Source: Cyclobacteriaceae bacterium (GTDB lineage: Bacteria > Bacteroidota > Bacteroidia > Cytophagales > Cyclobacteriaceae). From it: a DNA stretch of 8,775 nucleotides. Both the position numbers and the translations under genes were made by a program. Position 1 is the first letter of the stretch. The number at the start of each line of letters is the position of its first letter. Below, in pieces: positions 1 through 6,501 of this stretch. Where the stretch lies: NCBI GenBank assembly GCA_009885605.1, contig VFKK01000196.1, positions 1 through 8,775 on the forward strand. The letters are read 5' to 3'. The notes beneath the pieces are model-generated. The model was not told where the DNA came from and did no database searches. It saw only the letters and a program-made list of their open reading frames with translations.

Positions 1-1
1 A

Positions 2-460
2 ATGCGCTTTTTTAGGTTGATTGAAGCATTGTCCGGCAGAAGTGGTTTGGGTTATGGAATGGCGCCGGGTCGCTGGAATCAATACTGCACACCGATGATT
101 TATGCTTGCAGTGTCAGTTCCCTGAATTTTCTAGAACTGCTCAGCATCAAGGGTCCGGTAGTCACTCAAAGTTCATGGAAACTGATCTCTTTTGAAATCG
201 ATGGCAAAATTCCTGAACTCGATGCAGTTCAACTTCCCGCTGATTGGAAAAATAGGCCGCATCCTCGCTCCACTCAGGAATTTGGAACAGCTTGGGCAAA
301 AGGAATGATATCACCTGTTTTAAAAGTACCATCCTGCAGGATTCCCATTAAGAGCTATCCAACCGAGCATAACTTGTTGATCAATCCATTTCACACCGAC
401 TTTCTGCAACTCGTAAAAGTGGTGGAAGAATGGGATGTAAGTTTTGAGGTGAATGGTTGA
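2..460 (+). CDS. RES-domain protein, probable toxin of an Xre-RES toxin-antitoxin module
   Basis: A 152-residue protein that matches the RES family over its whole length. The family's conserved residues are visible: an N-terminal GRWN motif (Arg24), Tyr34 in the TPMIY segment, Glu45, Ser111 in a VPSCRIP segment, and the C-terminal INPFHTDF motif (127-134). Characterised RES toxins (MbcT, the Pseudomonas Xre-RES system) break down NAD+ and arrest growth, and are neutralised by an Xre/ParS-type antitoxin encoded immediately upstream. That partner would lie beyond the left edge and cannot be seen. The ATG at position 2 gives a typical family length and N-terminus (RFFRLIEALSG resembles the usual Y/F-R-I/L opening), but an upstream start outside the window cannot be excluded. 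All key residues look intact, so the protein may be active. Function is inferred from family membership. Confidence 0.85.
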   Translation: MRFFRLIEALSGRSGLGYGMAPGRWNQYCTPMIYACSVSSLNFLELLSIKGPVVTQSSWKLISFEIDGKIPELDAVQLPADWKNRPHPRSTQEFGTAWAKGMISPVLKVPSCRIPIKSYPTEHNLLINPFHTDFLQLVKVVEEWDVSFEVNG

Positions 461-528
461 AATGATTATCCGTAATTTTTCAGGGCAATGCTAAAGTGAA
501 ATCTTAAAATAGGGATAATCTTGATCGT

Positions 529-549
529 CAACAGTCGACGGTCCACAGT
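529..549 (+). repeat. Short dispersed intergenic repeat, copy 1
   Basis: A 21-base element with core AGTCGAC and an end in CCACAGT. It matches the reverse complement of 5856-5876 at 20 of 21 positions (G instead of T at position 540). Similarity stops sharply at both ends. Like the second copy it lies between the 3' ends of convergent genes. The sequence is built from GTCGAC/GTCCAC/CAACAG-like words, suggesting a small repetitive extragenic element. Confidence 0.7.
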
Positions 550-677
550 ACATCATTAAAACTCCAATCCTTGTTTGATTTGGGGATTGTTAAAAATGGA
601 CAAATAGATAAAAATCAAAATAAGGCAGGCGGAAAGAACCTTTTGAGTGACCCTAATAAATTCGAGATTCTCGGGCA

Positions 678-706
678 AAAAAAATCGGCACTGAGCCGAT
701 TTTTTT
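678..706. terminator. Bidirectional intrinsic terminator downstream of guaB
   Basis: A perfect 12-bp stem (678-689 pairing with 695-706) with the GC core ATCGGC/GCCGAT and a five-base loop ACTGA. The outer stem is an A-tract on one side and a T-tract on the other, so either strand yields a GC stem followed by a U-run. It begins five bases past the guaB stop codon, and would also stop read-through from the RES gene. Confidence 0.9.
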
Positions 707-711
707 GTTGC

Positions 712-2187
712 TTATTTAGTGCTGTAGTTGGGAGCTTCCCGAGTCACGCTTACATCGTGTGGGTGAGATTCCTTCATTCCGGCAGCGGTGATTTTTACAA
801 ATTTTCCATTTTTCTGAAGATCCGCGATTGTTGCTGTTCCGCAATATCCCATTCCTGCCTGCAATCCGCCTACAAGTTGATATAATACCTCAGAAACCAA
901 ACCTTTGAAGGGCACTCTGCCAACGATTCCTTCCGGAACCAGCTTTTTGATATTCTCTTCAGCATCCTGGAAGTATCGGTCTTTGGAACCTGACTCCATG
1001 GCTTCAAGTGAACCCATTCCTCGATAAGATTTGAATTTTCTTCCTTCGAAAATAATCATTTCACCCGGAGCTTCCTCGGTTCCTGCCAGAAAAGAACCGA
1101 TCATAATCGAGCTTCCGCCAGCGGCAAGGGCTTTTACCAGGTCTCCTGAATAGCGAATACCTCCATCTGCGATCACCGGAACACCGCGATCTTTCAGCGC
1201 TTCAGCACATTCGAATACTGCCGAAAGTTGTGGAACCCCTACACCAGCGATCACACGAGTGGTGCATATAGAACCAGGACCTACACCCACTTTTACAGCA
1301 TCAGCACCTGCATCCGCCAAAGCAATAGCAGCTTCCGGCGTTGCAATATTTCCAACGATTACTTCCAGATCAGGAAATGCAGTTTTGATCCTTCGGCACG
1401 TATCGATTACACCTTTGGAATGTCCATGAGCTGTATCGATCGAAACCACATCCACTCCTGCATTAATCAACGCTTCCACTCGTTCTACAATATCAGCCGT
1501 CACACCAATTGCTGCGCCCACCCTGAGTCTTCCGTATTCGTCTTTGCAGGCATTTGGTTTATCTCTTCTTTTCAGTATGTCCTTATAAGTGATCAGACCG
1601 GTGAGTTTGTACTCTTCGTCAACGATCGGAAGTTTTTCGATTTTGTATTCCTGCAGGATATCTTCAGCCTGAGCGAGGGAGATTCCAAACTTTGCAGTGA
1701 TCAGGTTGTCCTTGGTCATGATTTCACGAATCAGCCTATTTTGATCCTTAATGAATCTCAAGTCCCGGTTGGTGATAATGCCTTTCAATACTTTGTTCTC
1801 ATCCACGACGGGGATACCTCCAATGTGGAATTCACGCATGATTGTTTCGGCATCTCTAACTCTCGAATCGATGTGAAGAGTGATCGGATCCAAGATCATT
1901 CCTGCCTGCGAACGCTTCACTTTGCGAACCTGAGCGGCTTGATCAAGGATAGACATGTTCTTATGAATAAATCCTAATCCGCCTTCCAAAGCCATGGAAA
2001 TCGCCAATTCTGCTTCAGTAACCGTGTCCATGGCAGCTGAAACCAGAGGAATATTTAACCTGATTTTTTTGGTGAGTTGGGTGGAGGTATTGGTGTCGCG
2101 CGGGAGAACTTCAGAATACCCTGGGACAAGAAGCACGTCATCGTAGGTGAGGGCTTCGTAAAGGAACTTATCGGAATTTCGATTCAT
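712..2187 (-). CDS. guaB: IMP dehydrogenase
   Basis: Catalyses the NAD+-dependent oxidation of IMP to XMP, the committed step of guanine nucleotide synthesis, in the cytoplasm. The 491-residue length is normal. Visible landmarks, numbered from the ATG: an N-terminal barrel segment with GGGLGFIHKNM (69-79), two CBS domains in tandem (about 96-208), the SIDTAHGHS segment (249-257), the catalytic loop VGPGSICTT with nucleophile Cys308, the IMP phosphate-binding DGGIRYSGD (341-349), and the YRGMGS motif (388-393). The frame also opens with a TTG two codons earlier at 2193, but the ATG at 2187 is preferred because it is a standard codon and the protein begins MNRNSDKFLYEALTYDDVL, as in relatives. 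It has its own likely promoter upstream and a strong terminator downstream, so it is probably monocistronic. Nothing is missing from the catalytic machinery. Confidence 0.98.
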   Translation of the reverse strand: MNRNSDKFLYEALTYDDVLLVPGYSEVLPRDTNTSTQLTKKIRLNIPLVSAAMDTVTEAELAISMALEGGLGFIHKNMSILDQAAQVRKVKRSQAGMILDPITLHIDSRVRDAETIMREFHIGGIPVVDENKVLKGIITNRDLRFIKDQNRLIREIMTKDNLITAKFGISLAQAEDILQEYKIEKLPIVDEEYKLTGLITYKDILKRRDKPNACKDEYGRLRVGAAIGVTADIVERVEALINAGVDVVSIDTAHGHSKGVIDTCRRIKTAFPDLEVIVGNIATPEAAIALADAGADAVKVGVGPGSICTTRVIAGVGVPQLSAVFECAEALKDRGVPVIADGGIRYSGDLVKALAAGGSSIMIGSFLAGTEEAPGEMIIFEGRKFKSYRGMGSLEAMESGSKDRYFQDAEENIKKLVPEGIVGRVPFKGLVSEVLYQLVGGLQAGMGYCGTATIADLQKNGKFVKITAAGMKESHPHDVSVTREAPNYSTK

Positions 2188-2224
2188 GTGCAAATATTGG
2201 TTATAGGTAACCCTATTTGCCCGT

Positions 2225-2253
2225 CAAAGTTACATACAAAATCCAATGCCAAA
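2225..2253 (-). promoter_or_regulatory. Candidate guaB promoter (Bacteroidota type)
   Basis: Read on the minus strand, TTTG (2253-2250) is followed after 17 bases by TAACTTTG (2232-2225), a full match to the Bacteroidota -7 consensus TAnnTTTG. The spacing is at the short end of the described range of about 17-23. Transcription would start near 2218, giving a leader of about 30 bases. A small inverted repeat ATAGG-TAAC-CCTAT (2203-2216) lies within that leader. The motif match is seen; promoter activity is inferred. Confidence 0.55.
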
Positions 2254-2337
2254 CCAGTCATCGGCAAAAATTATATGGAAAAGATGATCCAAACCGATTG
2301 GATATCAAATAATATTTCAAAATCAAGATCTTTTGAA

Positions 2338-3102
2338 TTAGCCGAATAACCCCTTTCCCTGCAAGGCCATCCAAAGGGTTCCGCTGCTCAAAATGAAATA
2401 AACAACGCCTGCAACCGTGATTTTTCCGGGCTGATCTTTGAAAAAATACCAACCAACCAGTGATAAAACCTGAATAGAATGCAATCCTAAAAAATGGAAA
2501 ACCCGAAGATCTCCATAGGCTTTAGCCCAACCCAAAAAGAAAATGCCTTCCTGACCATCCGAATCTCCAATGGTGTGGCCAAGTCTGCCTGCCATAAAAA
2601 ACCCTTCAAAACCAGCGATTAAAAAGATCGTTAAACCGATTTGGATTGCCCTCAAATATCCTTTTGGAAGGGTTTTGACCTTTGTGAAAAGAACTAAAAC
2701 CCAAGCAGCAACCACAGAGTTGAGAAAGATCATGATTCCCATTAGTTGGAAAAGAGCAGCATCGAAATAGCTGCTGATGTTATAATGAGATTGTTCGCCC
2801 CGAATGGCCTGAAATGTGATAATTGCCAATTCGCCTGTTAGCAACAGAAATATGAAAAGACTTATCCTGGAGACTTTTTTTGGTTGACCGAGATTTTCCA
2901 TCAGCCATCCCATTGTCCAAAAATAGATACTGACAGATAGGAAAAACTTGATGGGTTTGTTCCAAACACTGACACCGAGCAACTCCCGTGGGTCAAAAAA
3001 TGAAACCAGTACCAGTCCTATTGCTATCAGGAACCCAATTACTCCGGCTTTTGCCAAAAGAGGATTCCGCTTTTCTAACTCAAAGTACCATGTTGCCGGC
3101 AT
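2338..3102 (-). CDS. Uncharacterised seven-helix membrane protein
   Basis: A 254-residue integral membrane protein I cannot assign to a named family. Hydrophobic segments fall near residues 17-36, 50-68, 80-98, 114-139, 150-171, 203-221 and 228-247, consistent with seven helices. Several histidines sit in conserved-looking contexts at helix edges: RGEQSHYN (His106), AGRLGHTIG (His176) and LRVFHFLGLHSIQ (His203, His208), a pattern that might bind a metal or heme, though this is speculation. The ATG at 3102 lies 23 bases inside the upstream ABA4-like gene, so the two are overlapping and probably translationally coupled. No clear ribosome binding site precedes it, as is common in Bacteroidota. 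The pairing with an ABA4-like protein suggests a shared membrane function, possibly linked to pigments or lipids; this is only inference. Confidence 0.85.
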   Translation of the reverse strand: MPATWYFELEKRNPLLAKAGVIGFLIAIGLVLVSFFDPRELLGVSVWNKPIKFFLSVSIYFWTMGWLMENLGQPKKVSRISLFIFLLLTGELAIITFQAIRGEQSHYNISSYFDAALFQLMGIMIFLNSVVAAWVLVLFTKVKTLPKGYLRAIQIGLTIFLIAGFEGFFMAGRLGHTIGDSDGQEGIFFLGWAKAYGDLRVFHFLGLHSIQVLSLVGWYFFKDQPGKITVAGVVYFILSSGTLWMALQGKGLFG

Positions 3103-3532
3103 AAGGATCTTGAGGGAATTTTCGCAGATAAAAAATACGGATGAGGATATAGAGCAACAAGCCCGCAGGTCCCACCATGAAAGTCAAAAGCAAACAAGGA
3201 AGCAAAATCCATCGATTAATTCCGGTCTTTGCAGCGTCTTGGCAAATCCACATTCCGACAAACAAATCAAAAACCAGGTAATGGATCCAACCTGCCAAAA
3301 CTGCCTCATCATTTGTGAAAAGCAGTTTCACGTTTGCCAGAGTGTCAAATCCTCCCTGAGATTCTCCGCTCAAACCTTTGAGAATGAAGATCAAATAGAC
3401 AGTTCCCATTGCTACAAATACTCCAGAAAAAAGAAACTGGTAAACCCAGCGCTTTTGGAAAAGGACAAAAAGTAAGATCCAGCTAAAGAAAGCGAGTGAG
3501 TTGGCGATCGAAAAAATAAGTTCCAGATTCAT
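3080..3532 (-). CDS. ABA4-like (DUF4281) membrane protein
   Basis: A 150-residue protein with four predicted helices (about 5-25, 32-52, 79-97, 108-134). It carries the hallmarks of the ABA4-like family: GWIHYLVFDLFVGMWI followed by DA (81-100) and LTFMVGPAGLLLY (116-128). In plants ABA4 is required to make the carotenoid neoxanthin; bacterial members are functionally uncharacterised, so no reaction is assigned here. The stop overlaps the next gene by 23 bases, pointing to one transcript with the seven-helix protein. The upstream methyltransferase gene on the same strand ends only 62 bases away, so all three could be cotranscribed. The start codon is buried in a strong inverted repeat (see 3525-3558). 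Confidence 0.85.
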   Translation of the reverse strand: MNLELIFSIANSLAFFSWILLFVLFQKRWVYQFLFSGVFVAMGTVYLIFILKGLSGESQGGFDTLANVKLLFTNDEAVLAGWIHYLVFDLFVGMWICQDAAKTGINRWILLPCLLLTFMVGPAGLLLYILIRIFYLRKFPQDPYAGNMVL

Positions 3533-3558
3533 GAGACGTTGGTTTATCTCATGAAGCT
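3525..3558 (-). promoter_or_regulatory. Inverted repeat over the start codon of the ABA4-like gene
   Basis: Arms 3525-3536 and 3547-3558 pair at 11 of 12 positions, including nine consecutive pairs (TTCATGAGA with TCTCATGAA), around a ten-base loop. On the minus strand the ATG at 3532-3530 of the ABA4-like gene lies inside the downstream arm. The upstream arm contains a second ATG followed by AGA and TAA, a two-codon open frame. In RNA this would hide the start codon; in DNA it could be a protein-binding site. There is no T-run, so it is not a typical terminator for the upstream methyltransferase gene. Confidence 0.6.
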
Positions 3559-3594
3559 AGAAAATAACTTTCTGATTTTAAATGTGATAGCAGA

Positions 3595-4800
3595 TTAAAT
3601 CTGCTTGGAAGCCTCTTTCTTTTTCAGTCGTGCGATGTAGAATCCGTCGAAGCCGCTTTCCTGAGCGAGTACTTTTTTGTCCTCGATCAATTCAAAGTCT
3701 TTTCCAACTTCGCTTTCAAGGAATTTTTTGATTTGGTCTTCATTTTCCGAAGGCAAAATACTACAAGTCGCATAGACCATCTGACCGCCCGGCTTCAGCA
3801 TGGAAGGGTAGGCTTGAAGGATCTCTTGTTGGGTTTTCTGGACTTTCTCGATGGAATCAGGGCTGAGTTTCCATTTGGTATCCGGATTTCTGCGAAGCAC
3901 TCCGAGTCCTGAGCAAGGCACATCCAGAAGCAAACGATCCGCAGATTCTTTGAGTCGCTTGATGGTTTTGGAGCCTTCGATCACTTTTGGTTCGATGATC
4001 GATACGCCGTCTCTTCTTGCTCGCAATTTTGTCTGCTGAAGTTTCCAGTCTTCCACATCCATGCACAGAATTTTTCCTTTGTTTTCCATCAATGCAGCCA
4101 AATGAAGCGCTTTTCCACCGGCACCTGCACAGGCATCGATTACCCGCATTCCCGGCTCAACGGCCAAGGCTTCCGCCACCAACTGAGAGGATGCATCCTG
4201 AACTTCAAACAATCCGGCTTTGAAAGAAGGATGTCTGAAGACATTCTGGCGCTCATCAAGGATCAAAGCATCAGGATACCCTTTCATTACATGCGTGGTG
4301 ATGTTATCCGCGGCAAGGGTATTTTTGAGGTCCTCGCGCGTAGTTTTCAGGGTATTCACTCGCAAAACCACCTGAGCTTCCTGATTCAGACTGTGGATTT
4401 CTGCTTCCCACTTATCTCCCAATTCTTTTTCTCCCAACTTGAAAAGCCAATCCGGAACAGATTCCAGCATGGCCGGATCTTCGAGTTTCTCGTATTTGCC
4501 TTTGATTTTATCAGGGTTGATTCGCGCAAATTCCTCCCAAGGCGGAAGGCTGCGTCCCTGCATCAACCAATACGTTCCAAACAGATCGTAATAGTCTTTA
4601 GAAGGGCTGAGAAAATTGATCAATCGCCACCAACGCACCATTTCATAGGTCGTCTCGGCGATGAAAGAACGGTCGCGCACTCCCCATTTTGGATTGGATT
4701 TCAGCGTTCGCTCTATGACTTTGTCCGCATACTGGCCTTCTTCAAAAATGGCGGCTAGCGCTGTGTGGACGCCTCGTATGGTGTTGTTATGTAGTTTCAT
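3595..4800 (-). CDS. RsmB/NOP2-type RNA m5C methyltransferase
   Basis: An S-adenosylmethionine-dependent RNA (cytosine-5) methyltransferase of the RsmB/NOP family, 401 residues. From the ATG: an N-terminal NusB/RsmB-like helical region (about 1-140), the RVNTLKTTREDL segment, the VQDASSQLVAEAL motif, SAM-binding motif I IDACAGAGGKALHLA (221-235), motif IV DVPCSGLG (293-300) with Cys296, and motif VI ATCSILPSEN with Cys346. The motif VI cysteine is the nucleophile in this family and the motif IV cysteine helps release product; both are present. The target is probably rRNA (RsmB methylates 16S C967), but tRNA cannot be excluded. The frame extends to a GTG at 4818; the ATG at 4800 is preferred because MKLHNNT is a normal N-terminus and the probable -7 element at 4825-4818 covers that GTG. 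It is divergent from prmC. Confidence 0.92.
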   Translation of the reverse strand: MKLHNNTIRGVHTALAAIFEEGQYADKVIERTLKSNPKWGVRDRSFIAETTYEMVRWWRLINFLSPSKDYYDLFGTYWLMQGRSLPPWEEFARINPDKIKGKYEKLEDPAMLESVPDWLFKLGEKELGDKWEAEIHSLNQEAQVVLRVNTLKTTREDLKNTLAADNITTHVMKGYPDALILDERQNVFRHPSFKAGLFEVQDASSQLVAEALAVEPGMRVIDACAGAGGKALHLAALMENKGKILCMDVEDWKLQQTKLRARRDGVSIIEPKVIEGSKTIKRLKESADRLLLDVPCSGLGVLRRNPDTKWKLSPDSIEKVQKTQQEILQAYPSMLKPGGQMVYATCSILPSENEDQIKKFLESEVGKDFELIEDKKVLAQESGFDGFYIARLKKKEASKQI

Positions 4801-4817
4801 GGGTGATAAATTCTCCA

Positions 4818-4825
4818 CAAAGGTA
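4818..4825 (-). promoter_or_regulatory. Candidate -7 element for the RsmB-like gene
   Basis: On the minus strand the bases read TACCTTTG, a full TAnnTTTG match, 17 bases before the ATG at 4800. No good TTG was found at the -33 position. If real, the leader is about ten bases and the GTG at 4818 cannot be the start. Confidence 0.45.
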
Positions 4826-4891
4826 AGGGGAAATCCTGAGGTTCACCCTTTTTGGAGTAAAAGCGCTTCTGGCTTGCTGCGTTGCATCTTT

Positions 4892-4923
4892 TTTGCCTGA
4901 GAAACTCAGGCTGAGTACATTTG
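4892..4923 (+). promoter_or_regulatory. Candidate prmC promoter with operator-like inverted repeats in its spacer
   Basis: TTTG (4892-4895) is followed after 20 bases by TACATTTG (4916-4923), an excellent Bacteroidota-type promoter. Transcription would begin near 4930, about ten bases before the prmC ATG. The spacer contains GCCTGAG-AAA-CTCAGGC (4895-4911), a perfect 7-bp inverted repeat, which overlaps a second one, ACTCAG-G-CTGAGT (4904-4916). The word CCTGAG also occurs at 4835-4840, in the spacer region of the opposing promoter. The placement suggests a repressor site; this is inference. Confidence 0.6.
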
Positions 4924-4939
4924 AGACAATCACAAAGCC

Positions 4940-5776
4940 ATGGCTAATAATTATCAGGAACTTGTTCAGCGTTGGGCTGCAGAACTCAGACAGCACTCCA
5001 CCGAAGAGGCGGAGAATCTAATCAATTGGCTGCTTGAGCATCATTTGGGTTTGAGGCGAGTCGATATGATGCATTTTTTGGAAGAGAAAGATTTGCCCAA
5101 TGCACTCAAACAGGATTTTGAAAAGCTGAAAGCAGGCGAACCCATTCAGTATATTTTGGGGAGGGGGCCATTTTACGGAAGAGAGTTTTTGGTCAATGAA
5201 CACACCCTGATTCCCAGAAATGAAACGGAGGAATTGGTGCATCTCATCATCAAGGAAAACCCACAATCTGGACTTAAAATCCTGGATATCGGAACTGGCA
5301 CGGGTTGCATTCCGATCAGTTTGGATCTGGAAATGAAATCGCCTGAGGTTTATGGAATTGATATTTCTGAAAAAGCTTTGGAACTAGCCCAGAAAAATGG
5401 GGAGTTACTGAAATCAAATGTCAGTTTTCTGAAATGTGATATTTTGAATGAAATGCCCAATGTCGGGGAGTTAGATATTTTGGTAAGCAATCCTCCCTAT
5501 GTGCCTGACGGGGAGAAATCGGAAATGCATCGGAATGTTCTGGACTTTGAGCCGGAATTGGCACTTTTTGTTCCGGACGAAGATCCGGTACTTTTTTACA
5601 GAGTGATAGCAGAAAAAGGCAAACTACTTCTGAAACCTGGAGGCAAACTCTATTTCGAGATTCACGAACGATTCGGTTCGGAGGTAGCAGAGCTTTTGAC
5701 CAGCCTGGGATATCAGGACGTTAAATTGGTGAGGGATTTGAACGGGAAAGAAAGAATTGCCTCCGCTATAAATTAG
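4940..5776 (+). CDS. prmC: Peptide chain release factor N5-glutamine methyltransferase
   Basis: Methylates the glutamine of the GGQ motif in release factors RF1 and RF2 using S-adenosylmethionine, which improves translation termination. At 278 residues it has the family's usual length. Visible motifs: an N-terminal helical substrate-binding domain (about 1-75) ending in PIQYILG (68-74), IPRNETEELV (91-100, the counterpart of the family's PRPET), SAM motif I ILDIGTGTGCIPISL (114-128), the acidic GIDIS (139-143), and the catalytic NPPY tetrapeptide (184-187) that binds the target glutamine. The ATG at 4940 fits the family N-terminus and lies just behind a good promoter. The gene is divergent from the RsmB-like gene, placing two translation-related methyltransferases on a shared intergenic region. 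Only weak terminator structure follows it. Confidence 0.96.
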   Translation: MANNYQELVQRWAAELRQHSTEEAENLINWLLEHHLGLRRVDMMHFLEEKDLPNALKQDFEKLKAGEPIQYILGRGPFYGREFLVNEHTLIPRNETEELVHLIIKENPQSGLKILDIGTGTGCIPISLDLEMKSPEVYGIDISEKALELAQKNGELLKSNVSFLKCDILNEMPNVGELDILVSNPPYVPDGEKSEMHRNVLDFEPELALFVPDEDPVLFYRVIAEKGKLLLKPGGKLYFEIHERFGSEVAELLTSLGYQDVKLVRDLNGKERIASAIN

Positions 5777-5790
5777 ATCGTGATAATTAT

Positions 5791-5805
5791 CTGATAGATT
5801 ATCAG
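5791..5805. terminator. Weak hairpin after prmC
   Basis: CTGATA-GAT-TATCAG forms a six-pair stem with a three-base loop, fifteen bases past the prmC stop codon. It is AT-rich and lacks a T-run, so it is at best a weak terminator; it overlaps another AT-rich inverted repeat starting at 5781. Confidence 0.25.
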
Positions 5806-5855
5806 CTGTCTTGCCACTAACCAAATAAAACAAACTCTGAAGTTCAAAATCAGCA

Positions 5856-5876
5856 ACTGTGGACAGTCGACTGTTG
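5856..5876 (-). repeat. Short dispersed intergenic repeat, copy 2
   Basis: The reverse complement matches 529-549 at 20 of 21 positions. Here the core ACAGTCGACTGT (5863-5874) is a perfect 12-base palindrome. As with copy 1, it lies between convergent gene ends, prmC on the left and the TPK-like gene on the right. Related words (TGTCTGTCGTC) continue for a few bases toward the TPK-like gene. Confidence 0.7.
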
Positions 5877-5889
5877 TCTGTCGTCAATT

Positions 5890-6501
5890 TCACCTGACCA
5901 GTTCCCCGATCCAAAACAGTCCTGGAGATTTTATTTCCGTCGTTCCTTCCGGCACCTCAATCATCGTGGCGTACGTGATCGGAAGAATCAGATCGCCATT
6001 CGAGTTTCTGATTTCTACTGGAAGTCCTTCTCTCGCATGAATATGAATGGTGCTTTCGGCAAACCATTTTTTGAAATTCCCTGATCGAACCGGGTAATAT
6101 TTCCAGTCCCCATCCACGATTGTCAGATCCATCAGCTTTGTTTTCTCCTCCAATTCAAGCGCTTTTTGATGAGGGATTCCAACCAGATGAACTGCTTTGT
6201 GTTGGCTTTCGATCAGATATTGAAGGCCTTTGTCAAGGAAGTTTTCATCGTTCACGTTCAAAAATTTCAGAGGATATTGCTCTTCCAGAAGTTGAGGATT
6301 GGCTTTTTGAAATTCTTCAGAGGCGAGAATCAAATCGATTTTGATTCCCCAACTTAAAACCTGATCCAGTGCTTCCTCGCTTACCAGCACAGTTGGCACC
6401 CACTCCAGCATGGCCGAAACCTGATCAAAATGAATTTCATCTGCATTCAAAATGAACACTGCAGGCTCTTGCTGATCCTTGACAAAATGGTGAGAGGACA
6501 T
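5890..6501 (-). CDS. Thiamine pyrophosphokinase-like protein lacking catalytic motifs
   Basis: A 203-residue soluble protein. Its layout resembles thiamine pyrophosphokinase: a segment VPTVLVSEEALDQVLSWGIKIDLIL (36-59) sits where the family has its ADGGA...L...G..PD region, and LKFLNVNDENFLDKGLQYLI (78-97) matches the TPDQ..TDxxKAL segment, with a C-terminal beta-rich half ending in SPGLFWIGELV. However, the acidic GDxDS motif is replaced by LASEEF (59-64) and the DxTD motif by ENFLD (86-90), so kinase activity is doubtful. The assignment is by eye and moderately uncertain. The ATG overlaps the stop of the upstream dipeptidase gene by one base (TAATG), so the two are translationally coupled. 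It could be a divergent paralogue that binds a ligand, or an unrelated family. Confidence 0.55.
   Translation of the reverse strand: MSSHHFVKDQQEPAVFILNADEIHFDQVSAMLEWVPTVLVSEEALDQVLSWGIKIDLILASEEFQKANPQLLEEQYPLKFLNVNDENFLDKGLQYLIESQHKAVHLVGIPHQKALELEEKTKLMDLTIVDGDWKYYPVRSGNFKKWFAESTIHIHAREGLPVEIRNSNGDLILPITYATMIEVPEGTTEIKSPGLFWIGELVR

Larger units (their letters stand above)
461..711. other. Convergent intergenic region between RES gene and guaB
   Basis: This 251-base gap separates two genes that point toward each other. It holds one copy of a short repeat (529-549) and a strong terminator (678-706). The rest is AT-rich without a convincing gene; an open frame beginning at a TTG near 571 runs into the 3' end of guaB on the opposite strand and looks like chance. 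Confidence 0.7.

Noticed and set aside
571..885. Open frame from a TTG through the terminator into the guaB 3' end
   Set aside because: It crosses a strong terminator and overlaps guaB in antisense; no protein features.
1228..1977. A 249-codon open frame on the plus strand inside guaB
   Set aside because: It is antisense to a clear IMP dehydrogenase and its product is rich in Ser, Cys, His and Phe with no family resemblance, as expected for a shadow frame.
4102..4758. A 218-codon open frame antisense to the RsmB-like gene
   Set aside because: It fully overlaps a well-supported methyltransferase and shows no recognisable motif or start signal.
4895..4911. GCCTGAG-AAA-CTCAGGC as an intrinsic terminator
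   Set aside because: The T-run precedes the stem on the plus strand and the minus strand has an A-run after it, so it fits neither direction; it lies in a promoter spacer between divergent genes.
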